From NCBI GenBank assembly GCA_905200545.1, contig CAJKKQ010000004.1, positions 102,793 through 166,792 of the forward strand: DNA of 64,000 nucleotides. The letters are read 5' to 3'. Positions 42,732 through 53,035 of this stretch are shown here, piece by piece (the first letter of the stretch is position 1; each line of letters starts with the position of its first letter). Both the position numbers and the translations under genes were made by a program. The stretch comes from an uncultured Oscillibacter sp. (GTDB taxonomy: Bacteria; Bacillota; Clostridia; Oscillospirales; Oscillospiraceae). The notes beneath the pieces are model-generated. The model made no database searches, was not told where the DNA came from, and saw only the letters and a program-made list of their open reading frames with translations.

Positions 42732-43745
42732 ATGGATAAACAGGTGAAACGGATCGGCGTCCTCACCAGCGGCGGCGACGCCCCCGGCATGAACGCCGCA
42801 GTGCGGGCTGTGGTACGGACGGCCGTGGGCCGCGGTATCGACTGCGTGGGCATCCGCCGGGGCTGGAACGGCCTCATCAACAGCGACTTTTTCCCCATGG
42901 ACGCCTCCAGCGTCAGCCACATCATCGACAAGGGCGGCACCATGCTCTATACCGCCCGCAGCATGGAGTTCATGGAGCCGGCCGGCCGGGCCAAGGCCCT
43001 GGCCACCTGCAAGCTGCTGGGTCTGGACGGCATCGTGGCCATCGGCGGCGACGGTACCTTCCGGGGCGCCCTGGCCCTGAGCCGCCAAGCGGCGGAGGCT
43101 GGTGAACATCTGCAAGTGGTGGGCATCCCCGCCACCATCGACAACGACATCGGCTGCTCCCACTACACCATCGGCTTTGACACCGCCTGCAACACCGCCA
43201 TCGAGTGCATCGACAAGCTGCGGGACACCATGCAGTCCCACGAGCGCTGCTCCGTGGTGGAGGTCATGGGCCGCCATGCCGGATATCTGGCGCTGTACGT
43301 GGGCATTGCCGTGGGCGCCACCGCCGTGCTGATCCCCGAGCGGCCGGTGGATTTTGAAGAGGACATCGTGGAAAAGATCCGCCGGGCCCGCCTCTCCGGC
43401 TCCACCCACTACATGGTAGTGGTGGCGGAAGGCGCCGGCAGCGCCGTGGAGATCGGCAAGCGCATTCACGATGCCGTGGGCATCGATCCCCGTGTGACGG
43501 TGCTGGGCCACATTCAGCGGGGCGGCTCCCCCTCCGCCCGGGACCGGGAGACTGCCAGCCGAATGGGCTATGAGGCTGTGAAGGTCCTCAGCGAGGGCAA
43601 GGGCAACCGGGTCATCGCCACCCAGGACGGCCGCATTGTGGATCTGGATATGGAAGAGGCCCTGCAGATGACCAAAACCCTGGAGATGGAGCGCTACCAG
43701 GTGCTGGAGGCTCTGACCAACAGCCGCCGTCCCGCGGAGCTGTAA
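42732..43745 (+). CDS. pfkA: ATP-dependent 6-phosphofructokinase
   Basis: A 337-residue glycolytic kinase (fructose-6-P to fructose-1,6-bisP). It shows the N-terminal IGVLTSGGDAPGMNAAVRA, the ATP-type GGDGTFRGA (Gly rather than the Asp of PPi enzymes), catalytic PATIDNDI and MGRHAGYLAL. Length and motifs match bacterial PfkA tetramers. ATG at 42732 has GGGAGG upstream. The long open frame to its left belongs to another frame of the decarboxylase gene. Confidence 0.96.
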   Translation: MDKQVKRIGVLTSGGDAPGMNAAVRAVVRTAVGRGIDCVGIRRGWNGLINSDFFPMDASSVSHIIDKGGTMLYTARSMEFMEPAGRAKALATCKLLGLDGIVAIGGDGTFRGALALSRQAAEAGEHLQVVGIPATIDNDIGCSHYTIGFDTACNTAIECIDKLRDTMQSHERCSVVEVMGRHAGYLALYVGIAVGATAVLIPERPVDFEEDIVEKIRRARLSGSTHYMVVVAEGAGSAVEIGKRIHDAVGIDPRVTVLGHIQRGGSPSARDRETASRMGYEAVKVLSEGKGNRVIATQDGRIVDLDMEEALQMTKTLEMERYQVLEALTNSRRPAEL

Positions 43746-43758
43746 CCTTACATCACAT

Positions 43759-43797
43759 AAAAATCCCGCCTGTTGCAGAAACAGGCGGGATTTTTTC
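43759..43797. terminator. Bidirectional terminator between pfkA and leuB
   Basis: AAATCCCGCCTGTT GCAG AACAGGCGGGATTT flanked by A- and T-runs; serves both converging units. Confidence 0.93.
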
Positions 43798-43803
43798 TTT
43801 GTA

Positions 43804-44880
43804 TCAGCCGGCAATCTTCTCCCGGATCAGCCGCCCCATCTCCCGGCAGCCTACCAGCTTGCCGCCGCCCAAGAGGATGTCGCCGCAGCGCCAGCCCTCC
43901 TTCAGCACGGCGTCCACGGCCGCCTCCACGGCGTCGGCCTCAGCAGCCATATCGAAGCTGTAGCGCAGCATCATGGCGGCGGAGAGGATAGTGCCGATGG
44001 GGTTGGCCTTGTCCTGCCCGGCAATATCCGGGGCGGAGCCGTGGATGGGCTCGTAAAGTCCCCGGGTTCCCTCTCCCATGCTGGAGGAGGGGATCATACC
44101 GATGGAACCGGTGATCTGACTTGCCTCGTCGGAGAGGATGTCGCCGAAGAGGTTCTCCGTCACCAGCACATCGAACTGGCTGGGGTCCCGGACGATCTGC
44201 ATGGCAGCGTTATCCACATACATATGGAGAAGTTCCACGTCCGGATACTCCTGCGCCACCTCCGTCACCACCCGGCGCCACAGCCGGGAGGTGTCCAGCA
44301 CGTTGGCCTTGTCCACGGAGGTCACCCGGTGGCGGCGCTTGCGGGCCATCTGGAAAGCCACATGGGCCACCCGGCGGATCTCATGCTCCGTGTAGGACAT
44401 GATGTCGGTGGCCTTGTCCTCCCCATCCACCTGAGCGGTGGCGTGCTCGCCAAAGTATACGCCGCCGATGAGCTCCCGCACCACCACGAAGTCGATGCCC
44501 CGGGCGGCGATGTCCGGACGCAAGGGGCAGGCAGCAGCGAGGTCCTGGAACATCCGGGCGGGCCGGACGTTGGTATAGAGCCCCATGGCGCCCCGGAGCT
44601 TCAGAAGGCCCCGCTCCGGGCGGTTTGCGGAGGGCTGGGCATCCCACTTGGGACCGCCCACCGCGCCCAGCAGCACGCTGTCGGAGGCCAGGCAGGTCTC
44701 CAGGCTACTTTCCGGCAGGGGCACGCCGAAGGCGTCGATGGCACAGCCGCCCATGGGGGCTTCCCGGTAGGTAAAGGTGTGGCCGAATTTCTTGGCCACG
44801 GCGTCCAGGACGCCGATGGCTTCACCCACGATCTCCGGGCCGATGCCGTCGCCCCGGATCACGGCAATGGTCTTGTTCAT
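43804..44880 (-). CDS. leuB: 3-isopropylmalate dehydrogenase
   Basis: A 358-residue NAD-dependent oxidative decarboxylase, third step of leucine synthesis. Motifs are [21 protein letters not shown], the catalytic Tyr in MSYTEHEI and Lys in [10 protein letters not shown], and the metal Asp region [17 protein letters not shown]. Last gene of the leuACDB operon; its ATG overlaps leuD's stop by 4 bp. Confidence 0.97.
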   Translation of the reverse strand: MNKTIAVIRGDGIGPEIVGEAIGVLDAVAKKFGHTFTYREAPMGGCAIDAFGVPLPESSLETCLASDSVLLGAVGGPKWDAQPSANRPERGLLKLRGAMGLYTNVRPARMFQDLAAACPLRPDIAARGIDFVVVRELIGGVYFGEHATAQVDGEDKATDIMSYTEHEIRRVAHVAFQMARKRRHRVTSVDKANVLDTSRLWRRVVTEVAQEYPDVELLHMYVDNAAMQIVRDPSQFDVLVTENLFGDILSDEASQITGSIGMIPSSSMGEGTRGLYEPIHGSAPDIAGQDKANPIGTILSAAMMLRYSFDMAAEADAVEAAVDAVLKEGWRCGDILLGGGKLVGCREMGRLIREKIAG

Positions 44881-45374
44881 TTTGCCGCCTCCCGTGCTTT
44901 CAAAGATGCCATCAATCCCCCCTGGGCGATCATGTCCTTGATGAAGGGGGGGAAGGGCTCCGCCTGGTAGGTCTCTCCCTTGGTGTGGTTGGTGATGACG
45001 CCGGTGTCAAAGTCCACGGACACCTCATCCCCCTCCGCGATGCCGTCGCTGGCGGCGGGGCACTCCAAAATGGCCAGACCGATGTTGATGGCGTTGCGGT
45101 AGAAGATCCGGGCGAAGGTCTTGGCGATGACGCAGGAGACGCCGCTGGCCTTGATGGCGATGGGGGCATGCTCCCGGGAGGAGCCGCAGCCGAAGTTCCA
45201 GCCCGCCACGATCAGATCACCGGGGCGGCATTTTTTTGCAAAGTCCTTGTCGATATCCTCCATGCAGTGGGCCGCCAGTTCCTTGGGATTTTGGGTCGCC
45301 AGGTACCGGGCGGGGATGATGACGTCCGTGTCCACGTGGTCGCCATAGCGGTGGACGATTCCATGTGCGTTCAT
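44877..45374 (-). CDS. leuD: 3-isopropylmalate dehydratase small subunit
   Basis: A 165-residue swivelling subunit of isopropylmalate isomerase, second step of leucine synthesis, which binds substrate next to the LeuC cluster. Motifs are [32 protein letters not shown] and [11 protein letters not shown]. Both ends overlap neighbours as ATGA, giving tight coupling with leuC and leuB. Confidence 0.97.
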   Translation of the reverse strand: MNAHGIVHRYGDHVDTDVIIPARYLATQNPKELAAHCMEDIDKDFAKKCRPGDLIVAGWNFGCGSSREHAPIAIKASGVSCVIAKTFARIFYRNAINIGLAILECPAASDGIAEGDEVSVDFDTGVITNHTKGETYQAEPFPPFIKDMIAQGGLMASLKAREAAK

Positions 45375-46639
45375 TTTGTGCAGACCTCCTCGGGATGGCA
45401 GATATGGCCCGCCACGCCGGAGGCGGCGGCCACGGCCGGAGATGCCAGGTAGACTTCACTGTCCACATGGCCCATGCGGCCCACAAAGTTGCGGTTGGTG
45501 GTGGAGACACAGCGCTCCCCGGCTGCAAGGCAGCCCATGTGGCCGCCCAGGCAGGGACCGCAGGTGGGCGTGGAGACGATGCACCCGGCGTCCAGGAAGA
45601 TATCGGTGTAGCCCCGCTTCATGCACTCCCGGTACACCGTCTGGGTGGCGGGGATCACGATGCCCCGGACCCCCGGCGCCAGGTGGCGGCCCCGGAGGAC
45701 CTCCGCTGCGGCAGCCATGTCCGGCAGCTGGCCGTTGGTGCAGGAGCCAATGGCGATCTGGTCGATGGCGATGTCGTGCCCCTCCCGGGCGCTGTGGGCA
45801 TTTTCCGGCAGGTGGGGATAGGCCACGGTGCAGTCCACCTCCGAGAGGTCGATCTCCACGGTGCGGGCATATTCCGCGTCGGGGTCCGCCTCAAAGGCGG
45901 TCCAGGGACGGTCCACCCGGCCCTCTACGTAGGCCCGGGTCACGTCGTCCACCGGGAAGATACCGTTCTTGGCACCGGCCTCGATGGCCATGTTGCAGAT
46001 GGTGAGCCGGTCGTAGATGGTCAGCTCCGCCACGCCGGGGCCCGTAAACTCCAGGGACTGGTACAGCGCGCCGTCCACGCCGATCTTGCCGATGAGGGTG
46101 AGGATCACGTCCTTGCCGGAGACGTAGGGACGCAGCTTCCCGGTGAGCACCACCCGGATGGCGGCAGGCACCTTGAACCAGGTCTCCCCTGCCGCCATGG
46201 CGGCGCCCATATCCGTGGAGCCTACGCCGGTGGAGAAGGCGCCCAGGGCTCCGTAGGTGCAGGTGTGGGAGTCGGCACCGATGACCGCCTCGCCGGGGGC
46301 CACCAAGCCCTGCTCCGGCAGCAGCGCGTGCTCGATGCCCATGGTGCCCACATCGTACCAGTGGTCGATGTCGAACTTGCGGGCGAAGGTGCGGCACTGC
46401 TTGCACTGGGTGGCCGCCTTGATGTCCTTGTTGGGGGTGAAATGGTCCATCACCAGGGCGATGCGGCTCTTGTCAAAAACCTTGTCGAAGCCTGCCGCCT
46501 CAAACTCGTTGATGGCTACCGGGGTGGTGATGTCGTTGCCCAGCACCAGATCCAGTTTGGCCTGGATCAGCTGGCCGGGGCGGACGGAATCCAGGCCCGC
46601 GTGACGGGCCAGGATCTTTTGTGTCATTGTCATTCCCAT
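45371..46639 (-). CDS. leuC: 3-isopropylmalate dehydratase large subunit
   Basis: A 422-residue aconitase-family subunit holding a 4Fe-4S cluster. Cluster cysteines are visible in [19 protein letters not shown], with [11 protein letters not shown] and [14 protein letters not shown] at the start. The archaeal/clostridial short LeuC type is normal at this length. ATG at 46639 has AAAGGAG ten bases upstream; ATGs at 46633 and 46627 are minor alternatives. Confidence 0.96.
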   Translation of the reverse strand: MGMTMTQKILARHAGLDSVRPGQLIQAKLDLVLGNDITTPVAINEFEAAGFDKVFDKSRIALVMDHFTPNKDIKAATQCKQCRTFARKFDIDHWYDVGTMGIEHALLPEQGLVAPGEAVIGADSHTCTYGALGAFSTGVGSTDMGAAMAAGETWFKVPAAIRVVLTGKLRPYVSGKDVILTLIGKIGVDGALYQSLEFTGPGVAELTIYDRLTICNMAIEAGAKNGIFPVDDVTRAYVEGRVDRPWTAFEADPDAEYARTVEIDLSEVDCTVAYPHLPENAHSAREGHDIAIDQIAIGSCTNGQLPDMAAAAEVLRGRHLAPGVRGIVIPATQTVYRECMKRGYTDIFLDAGCIVSTPTCGPCLGGHMGCLAAGERCVSTTNRNFVGRMGHVDSEVYLASPAVAAASGVAGHICHPEEVCTK

Positions 46640-46658
46640 GTTCTTCTTGCTCCTTTGT

Positions 46659-48170
46659 TTACGCGGTGGCTTCCATCATCTTGTTGATGCCGTTGACATA
46701 GGCACGGATGGAGGACTCAATGATATCGGTGGAGAGGCCGGTGCCGGTGAAGGTATCGCCGCTGGGAGACTCCAGCTTCACCACGGCCTCGCCGATGGCG
46801 TCCTCGCCGTCGGTGACGGCGTTGAGGCTGAAGCTCTCCAGCCGGATATCCATACCCAGCATCCGGTTAATGGCTTTGAAGGATGCGTCCAGCGGGCCGG
46901 AGCCAATGGCCACTTCTTCCAGCTCCTCCCCGTCCCGGCGCAGCCGTACGCAGGAGGTGTTGGGCACGCCGTCGCCGGCGTTGACCACATGGCTGACCAA
47001 CTGGCATGCGGTGTTGGCGGCGTTGCGGCGGTGGAGCACCAGGGCCTCGATATCCGCCGCAGTGATGTTCTTCTTCTTGTCTGCCAGGTCTTTGAAACGG
47101 GTGAAGACCTGATCCAGCTCCTCATCCGTGAGCTCATAGCCCATGGAGATGAGCTTCTCCCGCAATGCGTGCTTGCCGGAGTGCTTGCCCAGGACCATGG
47201 TGTTGCGGGGAATGCCCACATCGGCGGAGTTCATGATCTCATAGGTCTGGGCGTTGGCGATGACACCGTGCTGGTGGATGCCGGACTCATGGGCAAAGGC
47301 GTTGGCACCCACGATGGCCTTGCTGGGCGGGATGGGTACGCCGGTGATGTTGCTCAGGAGCTTGCTGGAGCGGTAGATCTGGCGGGTATTGATGCCCGTC
47401 TCCGCCTGATAGAAGTCCTTACGGGTGTGGATGGCCATGACCACCTCTTCCAGACTGGCGTTGCCCGCCCGCTCGCCGATGCCGTTGACGGTGCACTCCA
47501 CCTGGGTGGCGCCCGCCTGGATGCAGGCCAGGGTGTTGGCCACGGCCATGCCCAGATCGTCGTGGCAGTGGACGGAGATGTCGGTATTCTCCACGCCCAC
47601 CACGTGCTCTTTCAGGTAGCGGATCAGCTCGCCCATCTCCTGGGGCGTGGAATAGCCCACGGTGTCTGGGACGTTGAGGGTGGTGGCGCCGGCGGCCACG
47701 GCGTTGGAATAGCACTGGGCCAGGAAAGCCGGCTCGGAACGGGAGGCGTCCTCGGCGGAGAACTCGATGTCCTGGCAGAAGGACTTGGCGTAGGACACCA
47801 TCTCCGTGATGCTCTGGAGGACCTGCTCCCGGGTCATCTTCAGCTTATACTCCATGTGGATGTCGCTGGTGGCGATGAACACGTGGATCCGGGGGTGCCG
47901 GGCATCCTTCACAGCGTTCCAGGCGGCGTCGATGTCCCCCTTGGTGCAGCGGGCCAGGCTTGCCACGGTGCACTCCTTGGCAACAGCGGCGATGGCCTGC
48001 ACACTCTTGAAGTCCATGGGAGAGGCGATGGCAAAGCCTGCCTCAATGACGTCCACGCCCAGGGCTTCCAGCTGTTTGGCCATTTCGATCTTTTCAGAGA
48101 GGTTCATGCTGCAGCCAGGAGACTGCTCGCCGTCCCGGAGAGTCGTGTCAAAAATCTTGATGCGCTTCAT
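46659..48170 (-). CDS. leuA: 2-isopropylmalate synthase
   Basis: A 503-residue first committed enzyme of leucine synthesis (2-ketoisovalerate plus acetyl-CoA). The catalytic barrel begins [18 protein letters not shown] and includes [17 protein letters not shown] and ESGIHQHGV. The C-terminal LeuA regulatory domain (from about residue 385) gives leucine feedback. AGGAGGATACAGTT precedes the ATG. It is the first gene behind the T-box leader. Confidence 0.97.
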   Translation of the reverse strand: MKRIKIFDTTLRDGEQSPGCSMNLSEKIEMAKQLEALGVDVIEAGFAIASPMDFKSVQAIAAVAKECTVASLARCTKGDIDAAWNAVKDARHPRIHVFIATSDIHMEYKLKMTREQVLQSITEMVSYAKSFCQDIEFSAEDASRSEPAFLAQCYSNAVAAGATTLNVPDTVGYSTPQEMGELIRYLKEHVVGVENTDISVHCHDDLGMAVANTLACIQAGATQVECTVNGIGERAGNASLEEVVMAIHTRKDFYQAETGINTRQIYRSSKLLSNITGVPIPPSKAIVGANAFAHESGIHQHGVIANAQTYEIMNSADVGIPRNTMVLGKHSGKHALREKLISMGYELTDEELDQVFTRFKDLADKKKNITAADIEALVLHRRNAANTACQLVSHVVNAGDGVPNTSCVRLRRDGEELEEVAIGSGPLDASFKAINRMLGMDIRLESFSLNAVTDGEDAIGEAVVKLESPSGDTFTGTGLSTDIIESSIRAYVNGINKMMEATA

Positions 48171-48227
48171 AACTGTATCCTCCTGCGTTTCATCAAAACC
48201 GGTGACCGGTCTGGTTATTGGGGCAAC

Positions 48228-48530
48228 AAAAAAAGCCTTCGTCTCTTTTGTAAAAGAGACGAAAGCCTGAACTTCCGCGGTACCACTCTCATTGACAGAT
48301 TATCTGCCCGCTTTCGGCATCAGCACAGTAAGGCTGTGCGAATCCCGCCTCTTTGGTAACGGTGAGGAAACCCGTTTTCACCTAACCCCCGAAAGAGGGC
48401 TCAGCAAAAATACTCAAGGGCCAGTGACATCCCTCCGCTGTGCATTGCCTCGCAGCAACCGGCAACTCTCTGAAGCGTCCCGGGGGGATTTTCTCCCTGT
48501 CATCGTATCTCGGTTATTCTGTTGCTGAAA
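48228..48530 (-). promoter_or_regulatory. T-box leader of the leu operon, specifier CUG (tRNA-Leu)
   Basis: On the minus strand, the T-box core GAGAGTGGTACCGCGG (48290-48275) is followed by the terminator stem GCTTTCGTCTCTTTT / AAAAGAGACGAAGGC and TTTTTTT (48266-48228). In stem I the specifier loop reads TCA-CTG-GCCCTTGAG, so the specifier at 48424-48422 is CUG, Leu. Uncharged tRNA-Leu should allow read-through into leuACDB. Confidence 0.93.
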
Positions 48531-48533
48531 TCT

Positions 48534-48562
48534 AAAATACAGGACCGGGGAGGATTTGTCAA
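48534..48562 (-). promoter_or_regulatory. Promoter of the leu operon
   Basis: Minus strand TTGACA, a 17-bp spacer and TATTTT, directly before the T-box leader. Confidence 0.8.
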
Positions 48563-48607
48563 GGGAAAATTTTGACGGGCAGACATCCTTCCCCTCTCCC
48601 GCCGGAA

Positions 48608-48646
48608 GAAAAAACAGGGGCCGCGTCCTTTGGGACGCGGCCCCTG
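48608..48646 (-). terminator. Terminator of the UxaA/GntP/LarA-like operon
   Basis: AGGGGCCGCGTCC CAAA GGACGCGGCCCCT followed on the minus strand by GTTTTTTC. Confidence 0.92.
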
Positions 48647-48656
48647 CGGGGTATTT

Positions 48657-49820
48657 TTACACGTAGTTGCACACGCGGGCAATGGCCATCTCGGTGAAGC
48701 CCAGGGACTCCGCCTTGGTCTGCTTGCCGCTGGCGGTCTCCACCACCATCTTCAAAAGATCGTCGCCCAGCTCTTCCAGCGTCTTCTCGCCGTAGATCAG
48801 GGGAGAGGCATCCAGGTCGATGTTGTCCTCCATCTTGGCGAAGGTCAGCTTGTTGCCGGTGATCTTGATGACAGGGGCGATGGGGTTGCCGGTGGGCGTA
48901 CCCCGACCGCTGGAGAACACCACCACCTGGGCACCGCCGGCCACCATGGCCGCCACGGAGGAGGGGTCGTTGCCCGGGGTGTCCATGATGACCAGACCCT
49001 GCTTGGGCTCTACCTGCTTGGCGTAGTCATACACGGCATTGACAGGGCTGTGACCGCCCTTGTGGATGCAGCCCAGGGACTTCTCCTCCAGGGTGGTGAT
49101 GCCGCCGGCCTTGTTGCCGGGAGAGGGGTTGCCCTCCCGAACTTCCTCACCTACCAGCTGCAGGGCCTTCTCGTAGCGGTGCACGATCTCAAAGATGCGG
49201 TCGTGAACCTCGGGCGTGGCAGCCCGGCGGGCCAGGATATGCTCTGCGCCGATGAACTCCGTGGTCTCGGAGAGGATGGAGGTGCCGCCGGCAGCCACAA
49301 CGAGATCACTCATCTGGCCGATGACGGGGTTGGCAGCCAGGCCGCTGGTGGGATCGGAGCCGCCGCACTCGGTGCCCACGATCAGCTCGGAGATGGGGAA
49401 CTCCTCCTTCTGGAGCAAAGAGGCCTCCGCCACCATCTCCTTGGCATAGCGCACAGCCAGGTCCACTGCCTTCAACGTGCCGCCGGCCTCCTGGATGATG
49501 ACCTGCTTGATGGGCTTGTTGGTACGCTCCTGGATGGCCTTCACCACCAGATCCATCTGGCAGTTCTCGCAGCCCAGGGACACCACCACGGTGCCGTAGA
49601 TGTTGGGGTTGGCGGCGTAGCCGGCCATGACGTCCATGGTCAGCTGCTGGTCGGAGGCCACCTGGGAGCAGCCCTGCTGGTTATTGAAGGTGACGCTGCC
49701 CACCACCTGCTGTGCAATGATGCGGGTGGTGTCGGAAGCGCAGACGCTGGCAGGCAGGATCAAAACCTTGTTGCGCACGCCGACCCGTCCGTCGGGACGC
49801 TTATAGCCGAAAAAAGTCAT
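48657..49820 (-). CDS. UxaA-family hydro-lyase, large subunit (altronate dehydratase/SuyB-like)
   Basis: A 387-residue catalytic subunit of the UxaA family, whose members eliminate water or sulfite from 2-hydroxy acids (altronate, galactarate, (R)-sulfolactate). Conserved segments are YKRPDGRVGVRNKVLILP, VSLGCENCQ, GTECGGSDPTSGLAANP and FSSGRGTPTGNPIAPVIKITGN, with the cysteines expected for a metal or Fe-S site. It lies 15 bp after the small SAF subunit, forming a split two-subunit enzyme. The substrate is not fixed by sequence. Confidence 0.9.
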   Translation of the reverse strand: MTFFGYKRPDGRVGVRNKVLILPASVCASDTTRIIAQQVVGSVTFNNQQGCSQVASDQQLTMDVMAGYAANPNIYGTVVVSLGCENCQMDLVVKAIQERTNKPIKQVIIQEAGGTLKAVDLAVRYAKEMVAEASLLQKEEFPISELIVGTECGGSDPTSGLAANPVIGQMSDLVVAAGGTSILSETTEFIGAEHILARRAATPEVHDRIFEIVHRYEKALQLVGEEVREGNPSPGNKAGGITTLEEKSLGCIHKGGHSPVNAVYDYAKQVEPKQGLVIMDTPGNDPSSVAAMVAGGAQVVVFSSGRGTPTGNPIAPVIKITGNKLTFAKMEDNIDLDASPLIYGEKTLEELGDDLLKMVVETASGKQTKAESLGFTEMAIARVCNYV

Positions 49821-49835
49821 GTTTCTTCCTCCCTC

Positions 49836-50126
49836 TTACTCTTTTGCTTCCAGATTCTCCCGGTGGCCCTCCACGTTGTGGACGTGGACATGCTCACCGG
49901 CCTTGATGTCACAGGCAGCCACACCGATGTGCTCGCCGTACTTGACCACCGGCTCGCCCTTGGCGATATCCCGGGTGGCCAGCTTGTGGTAGATGGTGAT
50001 ATCCTCCAGCGCCGTTACAGACGCCTCCTTGCCGCTGGCAACCCACACGGCAGCCGTACCCTTGGCAATGGGTTCAATGGCCACAGCCACATTGTCCTTG
50101 GGATCAATGATCATTGCATTGCGCAT
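49836..50126 (-). CDS. UxaA-family SAF domain subunit (small subunit)
   Basis: A 96-residue SAF-domain protein equivalent to the N-terminal part of UxaA or to SuyA. Visible family segments are HKLATRDIAKGEPVVKYGEHIG and DIKAGEHVHVHNVEG. It probably covers the active site of the large subunit encoded next. AAAGGAGATAG precedes the ATG. It lies in the operon after GntP. Confidence 0.92.
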   Translation of the reverse strand: MRNAMIIDPKDNVAVAIEPIAKGTAAVWVASGKEASVTALEDITIYHKLATRDIAKGEPVVKYGEHIGVAACDIKAGEHVHVHNVEGHRENLEAKE

Positions 50127-50171
50127 TGTTTCTATCTCCTTTTCGCTGCAAAATCTGCGTAAAGTCCGGAG

Positions 50172-51539
50172 TTACAGGGGGATGACCAGGGCACCGATCA
50201 GGGCCAGGATGAAGATGCACACGGAGGAGATGAAGGATCCCAGCGTGTAGGTCTTCAGGCCGCCGGTAACGGTGAGGCCGGACATGTTGGTGGCCACCCA
50301 GAAGCCGGAGTCGTTGACGTGGCCGATGGAGTTGCCGCCGGAGAGGCAGGCCAGGGCGATCCAAACGGGATGGCAGCCGATGGCGGGGGCGATGGTGGCC
50401 ATGATGCCCATGGAGGTCATGCCGGCCACGGTGCCGGAGCCCTGGGCCACGCGGAAGATCAGGCCGATGCCGTAGGCCAGGAACATGGCGGGAACCACGG
50501 AGGTGGTGTCGGTGCCCAGCAGGCCCACGATGGCATCACCGATGCCGGTGGCGGTAATGACGGAGGCGAAAGAACCGCCTGCGCCGGTGATCAGCAGCAC
50601 CACGCCGGCGCTCTTGAGAGCCTCGCCGGCGGACTCCTCCAGGTGGTCACGGCCGATGTAAGGCAGGCTCACCAGGTAGGCGCCCAGGGTACCCAGCAGC
50701 ATGGCGATGAGCTTGTCGCCCAGGAAGGTGCAGATCACGGGAGTCTCCTCGAACAGGGCGCCGCCCAGGGTGCCGAAGAGGATGCAGATAACGGGGATGA
50801 TGATGGGCAGCAGAGCCATAAACATAGAGGGCTTGGGCTTGCCGTTGTCCTGTGCATCGCGGGCGGCCAGCAGCTCGCTGGTGACGTTGGAGCTGTGGTT
50901 GACGTCCTTTTCCTCGTTCCAGATGCCGCGGTCATGGATCTTCATGAACAGGAAGTCGGACACCAGTACGGTGATGAAGCCCACCACCAGGCCCACGATC
51001 AGCATAATGCCCAGATCGAAGCCGAAGATATCGGCGGCAGCCAGGGGGTTGGGAGTGGGAGGCACCACGCAGTGAGCGGTGGTGGCGCCGATGGTCAGGC
51101 AGCCGGTGACGTAGCACATCTTCATGTTGATCTTGGCGGCGATGGTGATGCCGATGGGGATCAGGATGATGAAAGTAACGTCAAAGAACACGGGGATGGA
51201 GAGGATGAAGCCCGCCAGGCTCAATCCCCAGATGGCCTTCTTCTCAGGGAAGGCGGAGACCAGCTTGTCAGCGATGACAGAGGCGGCGCCGCTGTCGCTC
51301 ATCAGCTGGCCCAGGATGGTGCCGAAGCCCACCGGCAGGCCGATGCTGGTCATCATGCTGCCGAAGCCCGAGGAAATGGTGGTGGCGGTGGTAATGAGAT
51401 CCAGTCCGCCGGCAACACCCATCACCAGGCAGGCGATGACCATGCCGATGGCGGCGTTGAGTTTGAGCACAATGATACAGATGAGGATGATGGCGATGGC
51501 AACCACAAGGGCTGCAATCAACATACCAGGACTTACCAT
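50172..51539 (-). CDS. GntP family hydroxy-acid/proton symporter
   Basis: A 455-residue membrane permease with about 12 helices of the gluconate:H+ symporter (GntP) family (GFGSMMTSIGLPVGFGTILGQLMSDSGAASVIAD; IPVFFDVTFIILIPI; RVAQGSGTVAGMTSMGIMA; SGGNSIGHVNDSGFW). Members import gluconate, glycerate and related sugar or hydroxy acids. It sits between the LarA-like and UxaA genes and so probably imports their substrate. Confidence 0.93.
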   Translation of the reverse strand: MVSPGMLIAALVVAIAIILICIIVLKLNAAIGMVIACLVMGVAGGLDLITTATTISSGFGSMMTSIGLPVGFGTILGQLMSDSGAASVIADKLVSAFPEKKAIWGLSLAGFILSIPVFFDVTFIILIPIGITIAAKINMKMCYVTGCLTIGATTAHCVVPPTPNPLAAADIFGFDLGIMLIVGLVVGFITVLVSDFLFMKIHDRGIWNEEKDVNHSSNVTSELLAARDAQDNGKPKPSMFMALLPIIIPVICILFGTLGGALFEETPVICTFLGDKLIAMLLGTLGAYLVSLPYIGRDHLEESAGEALKSAGVVLLITGAGGSFASVITATGIGDAIVGLLGTDTTSVVPAMFLAYGIGLIFRVAQGSGTVAGMTSMGIMATIAPAIGCHPVWIALACLSGGNSIGHVNDSGFWVATNMSGLTVTGGLKTYTLGSFISSVCIFILALIGALVIPL

Positions 51540-51630
51540 ACTTTTTTTCCTTTCTCACACACATTTTTGGGGGTACATATCAAACACCAGCTGCCGGCGG
51601 GGAAAATTGCTCCGCCGGCAGCTGAGGTTT

Positions 51631-52914
51631 TCAGAAGAGATTGCCGTTTTCGTCAAAGGGCAGGTCGTAGGGCTCGGAGAGGATCTCGATGTTGGGGTTG
51701 GCCTTGGCCAGGGGCAGCATGCCCTCGGAGATCTCGATGTACTCGATGTGGGCGGTGTTGGGGATCCGGATCATCTTCATGTTGTCGGGATCCTCCGCCT
51801 CGGGGCAGCACATCAGAGCCAGCTGCAATGCCTCGCGGTCATTGTCCATGATCATGGGGATCTTCATCAGGTGCAGGAAGGTATTGGTGACACCGGTGGG
51901 ATAGGTCATCTCCAGCTTCATGCGGTTCACCAGGCGGCGGGTGGTGACCTCCGCCAGGCCGATGCCCTGGGCGTTGCCGTGGGTCTCGTCGGTGATATCC
52001 AGAATGACCACCTTCTCGGCGTCAATGCCGCCGGAGCAGTACTTAGGCTGGACGAACCGGCCGGAGACGTTGGGGTCCATGCCGTCGCCGGAGATGTTCT
52101 TGCCGATCTTGTCCACCACCAGCACGTCGCACTTGTCAAAGAGCAGGTGGGCGATGGTCTTGTAGGAGATCTCCTTGAGCTTGGGCTCCTCGGTGATGAT
52201 CTCCGCGGCGCTCAGGCCTTTGATGAGGTAGGTCTCGTCATAGGCGTTCTCAATGACGGCGATGCCGCCCAGAATGGGGCAGTTTTCCAGGATGGTACGG
52301 CCGTACTCCTCCACCAGTTCGTGCATGATGGCAGGGCTCTGGTGATGGATGCTCTCAGCGCCCTTCTGCTTGCCAAGGCCAATGGCCATCATCTTCATGA
52401 GGCCGCTCTCATAGGGGCCCCGGAAAGAGGTGTGGGGCTTGATGCGGTTGTAGAGGATAATGCCGTCGGCCTCAGAGGCATACTTGTCGATGTACACCGG
52501 CTGGTGACGCACGCCGGAAATGCCGATCTGCACGGTCTCCATGGAGCTCTTGATGGGGCAGCCCATGTTCTCCTCGGTAATGCCGTAGTCCTTGAGGATC
52601 TGGGTCTGGCCCTCGGCGGTGGCGCCGCCGTGGCTGCCCATGGACGCCACGATATAGGGCTCGGCCCCCTTGGACTTGACAAAGTCCACGATGGCCCGGG
52701 CCATAATGGCGTTGTGGTTGATGCCCCGGCTGCCGCAGGTAATGGCAATCTTCTGGCCGGGCAGGATCTTGCCGCCGATCTCCGGGCGGTCCAGCTCCCG
52801 GGTGACAGTGGCGGCGATGTCTTCTTCAGGGATGTGGGAATTGTCATAGACCTCCCGGATCTTGACCATCTTGGGAATGGGCGTGTTTTTAATGAGATCA
52901 GTAATCGTTTCCAT
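51631..52914 (-). CDS. LarA-like (DUF2088, nickel-pincer racemase family) protein
   Basis: A 427-residue protein of the lactate racemase N-domain family. Candidate catalytic and cofactor residues are visible: ASMGSHGGAT (His), NRIKPHTSF (His), ESGLMKMMAIG (Lys) and GAESIHHQ (His). The Lys-to-His spacing of 16 equals that between Lys184 and His200 of Lactobacillus LarA, which hold the nickel-pincer nucleotide. Characterised homologs racemise lactate, malate or 2-hydroxyglutarate, or epimerise gluconate. ATG at 52914 has AAGGAGG at eight bases. It heads the operon. No larB/C/E genes for cofactor synthesis are in this window. Confidence 0.85.
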   Translation of the reverse strand: METITDLIKNTPIPKMVKIREVYDNSHIPEEDIAATVTRELDRPEIGGKILPGQKIAITCGSRGINHNAIMARAIVDFVKSKGAEPYIVASMGSHGGATAEGQTQILKDYGITEENMGCPIKSSMETVQIGISGVRHQPVYIDKYASEADGIILYNRIKPHTSFRGPYESGLMKMMAIGLGKQKGAESIHHQSPAIMHELVEEYGRTILENCPILGGIAVIENAYDETYLIKGLSAAEIITEEPKLKEISYKTIAHLLFDKCDVLVVDKIGKNISGDGMDPNVSGRFVQPKYCSGGIDAEKVVILDITDETHGNAQGIGLAEVTTRRLVNRMKLEMTYPTGVTNTFLHLMKIPMIMDNDREALQLALMCCPEAEDPDNMKMIRIPNTAHIEYIEISEGMLPLAKANPNIEILSEPYDLPFDENGNLF

Positions 52915-53035
52915 GGCAGATTTCCTCCTTATATCAAAAAAGTGGCTGGTGTTCTGCTCCTGTGACCCCTTTGGATTGGATGATGGGAAAATTTCTCTCA
53001 AAAATCCTCTGTAAATACACACAACGAACCAGTTT

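Noticed and set aside
44041..52965. Several long plus-strand frames opposite leuBCDA and the UxaA/GntP/LarA-like operon
   Set aside because: His/Gly/Asp-rich shadows without recognisable domains, lying antisense to well-supported genes.
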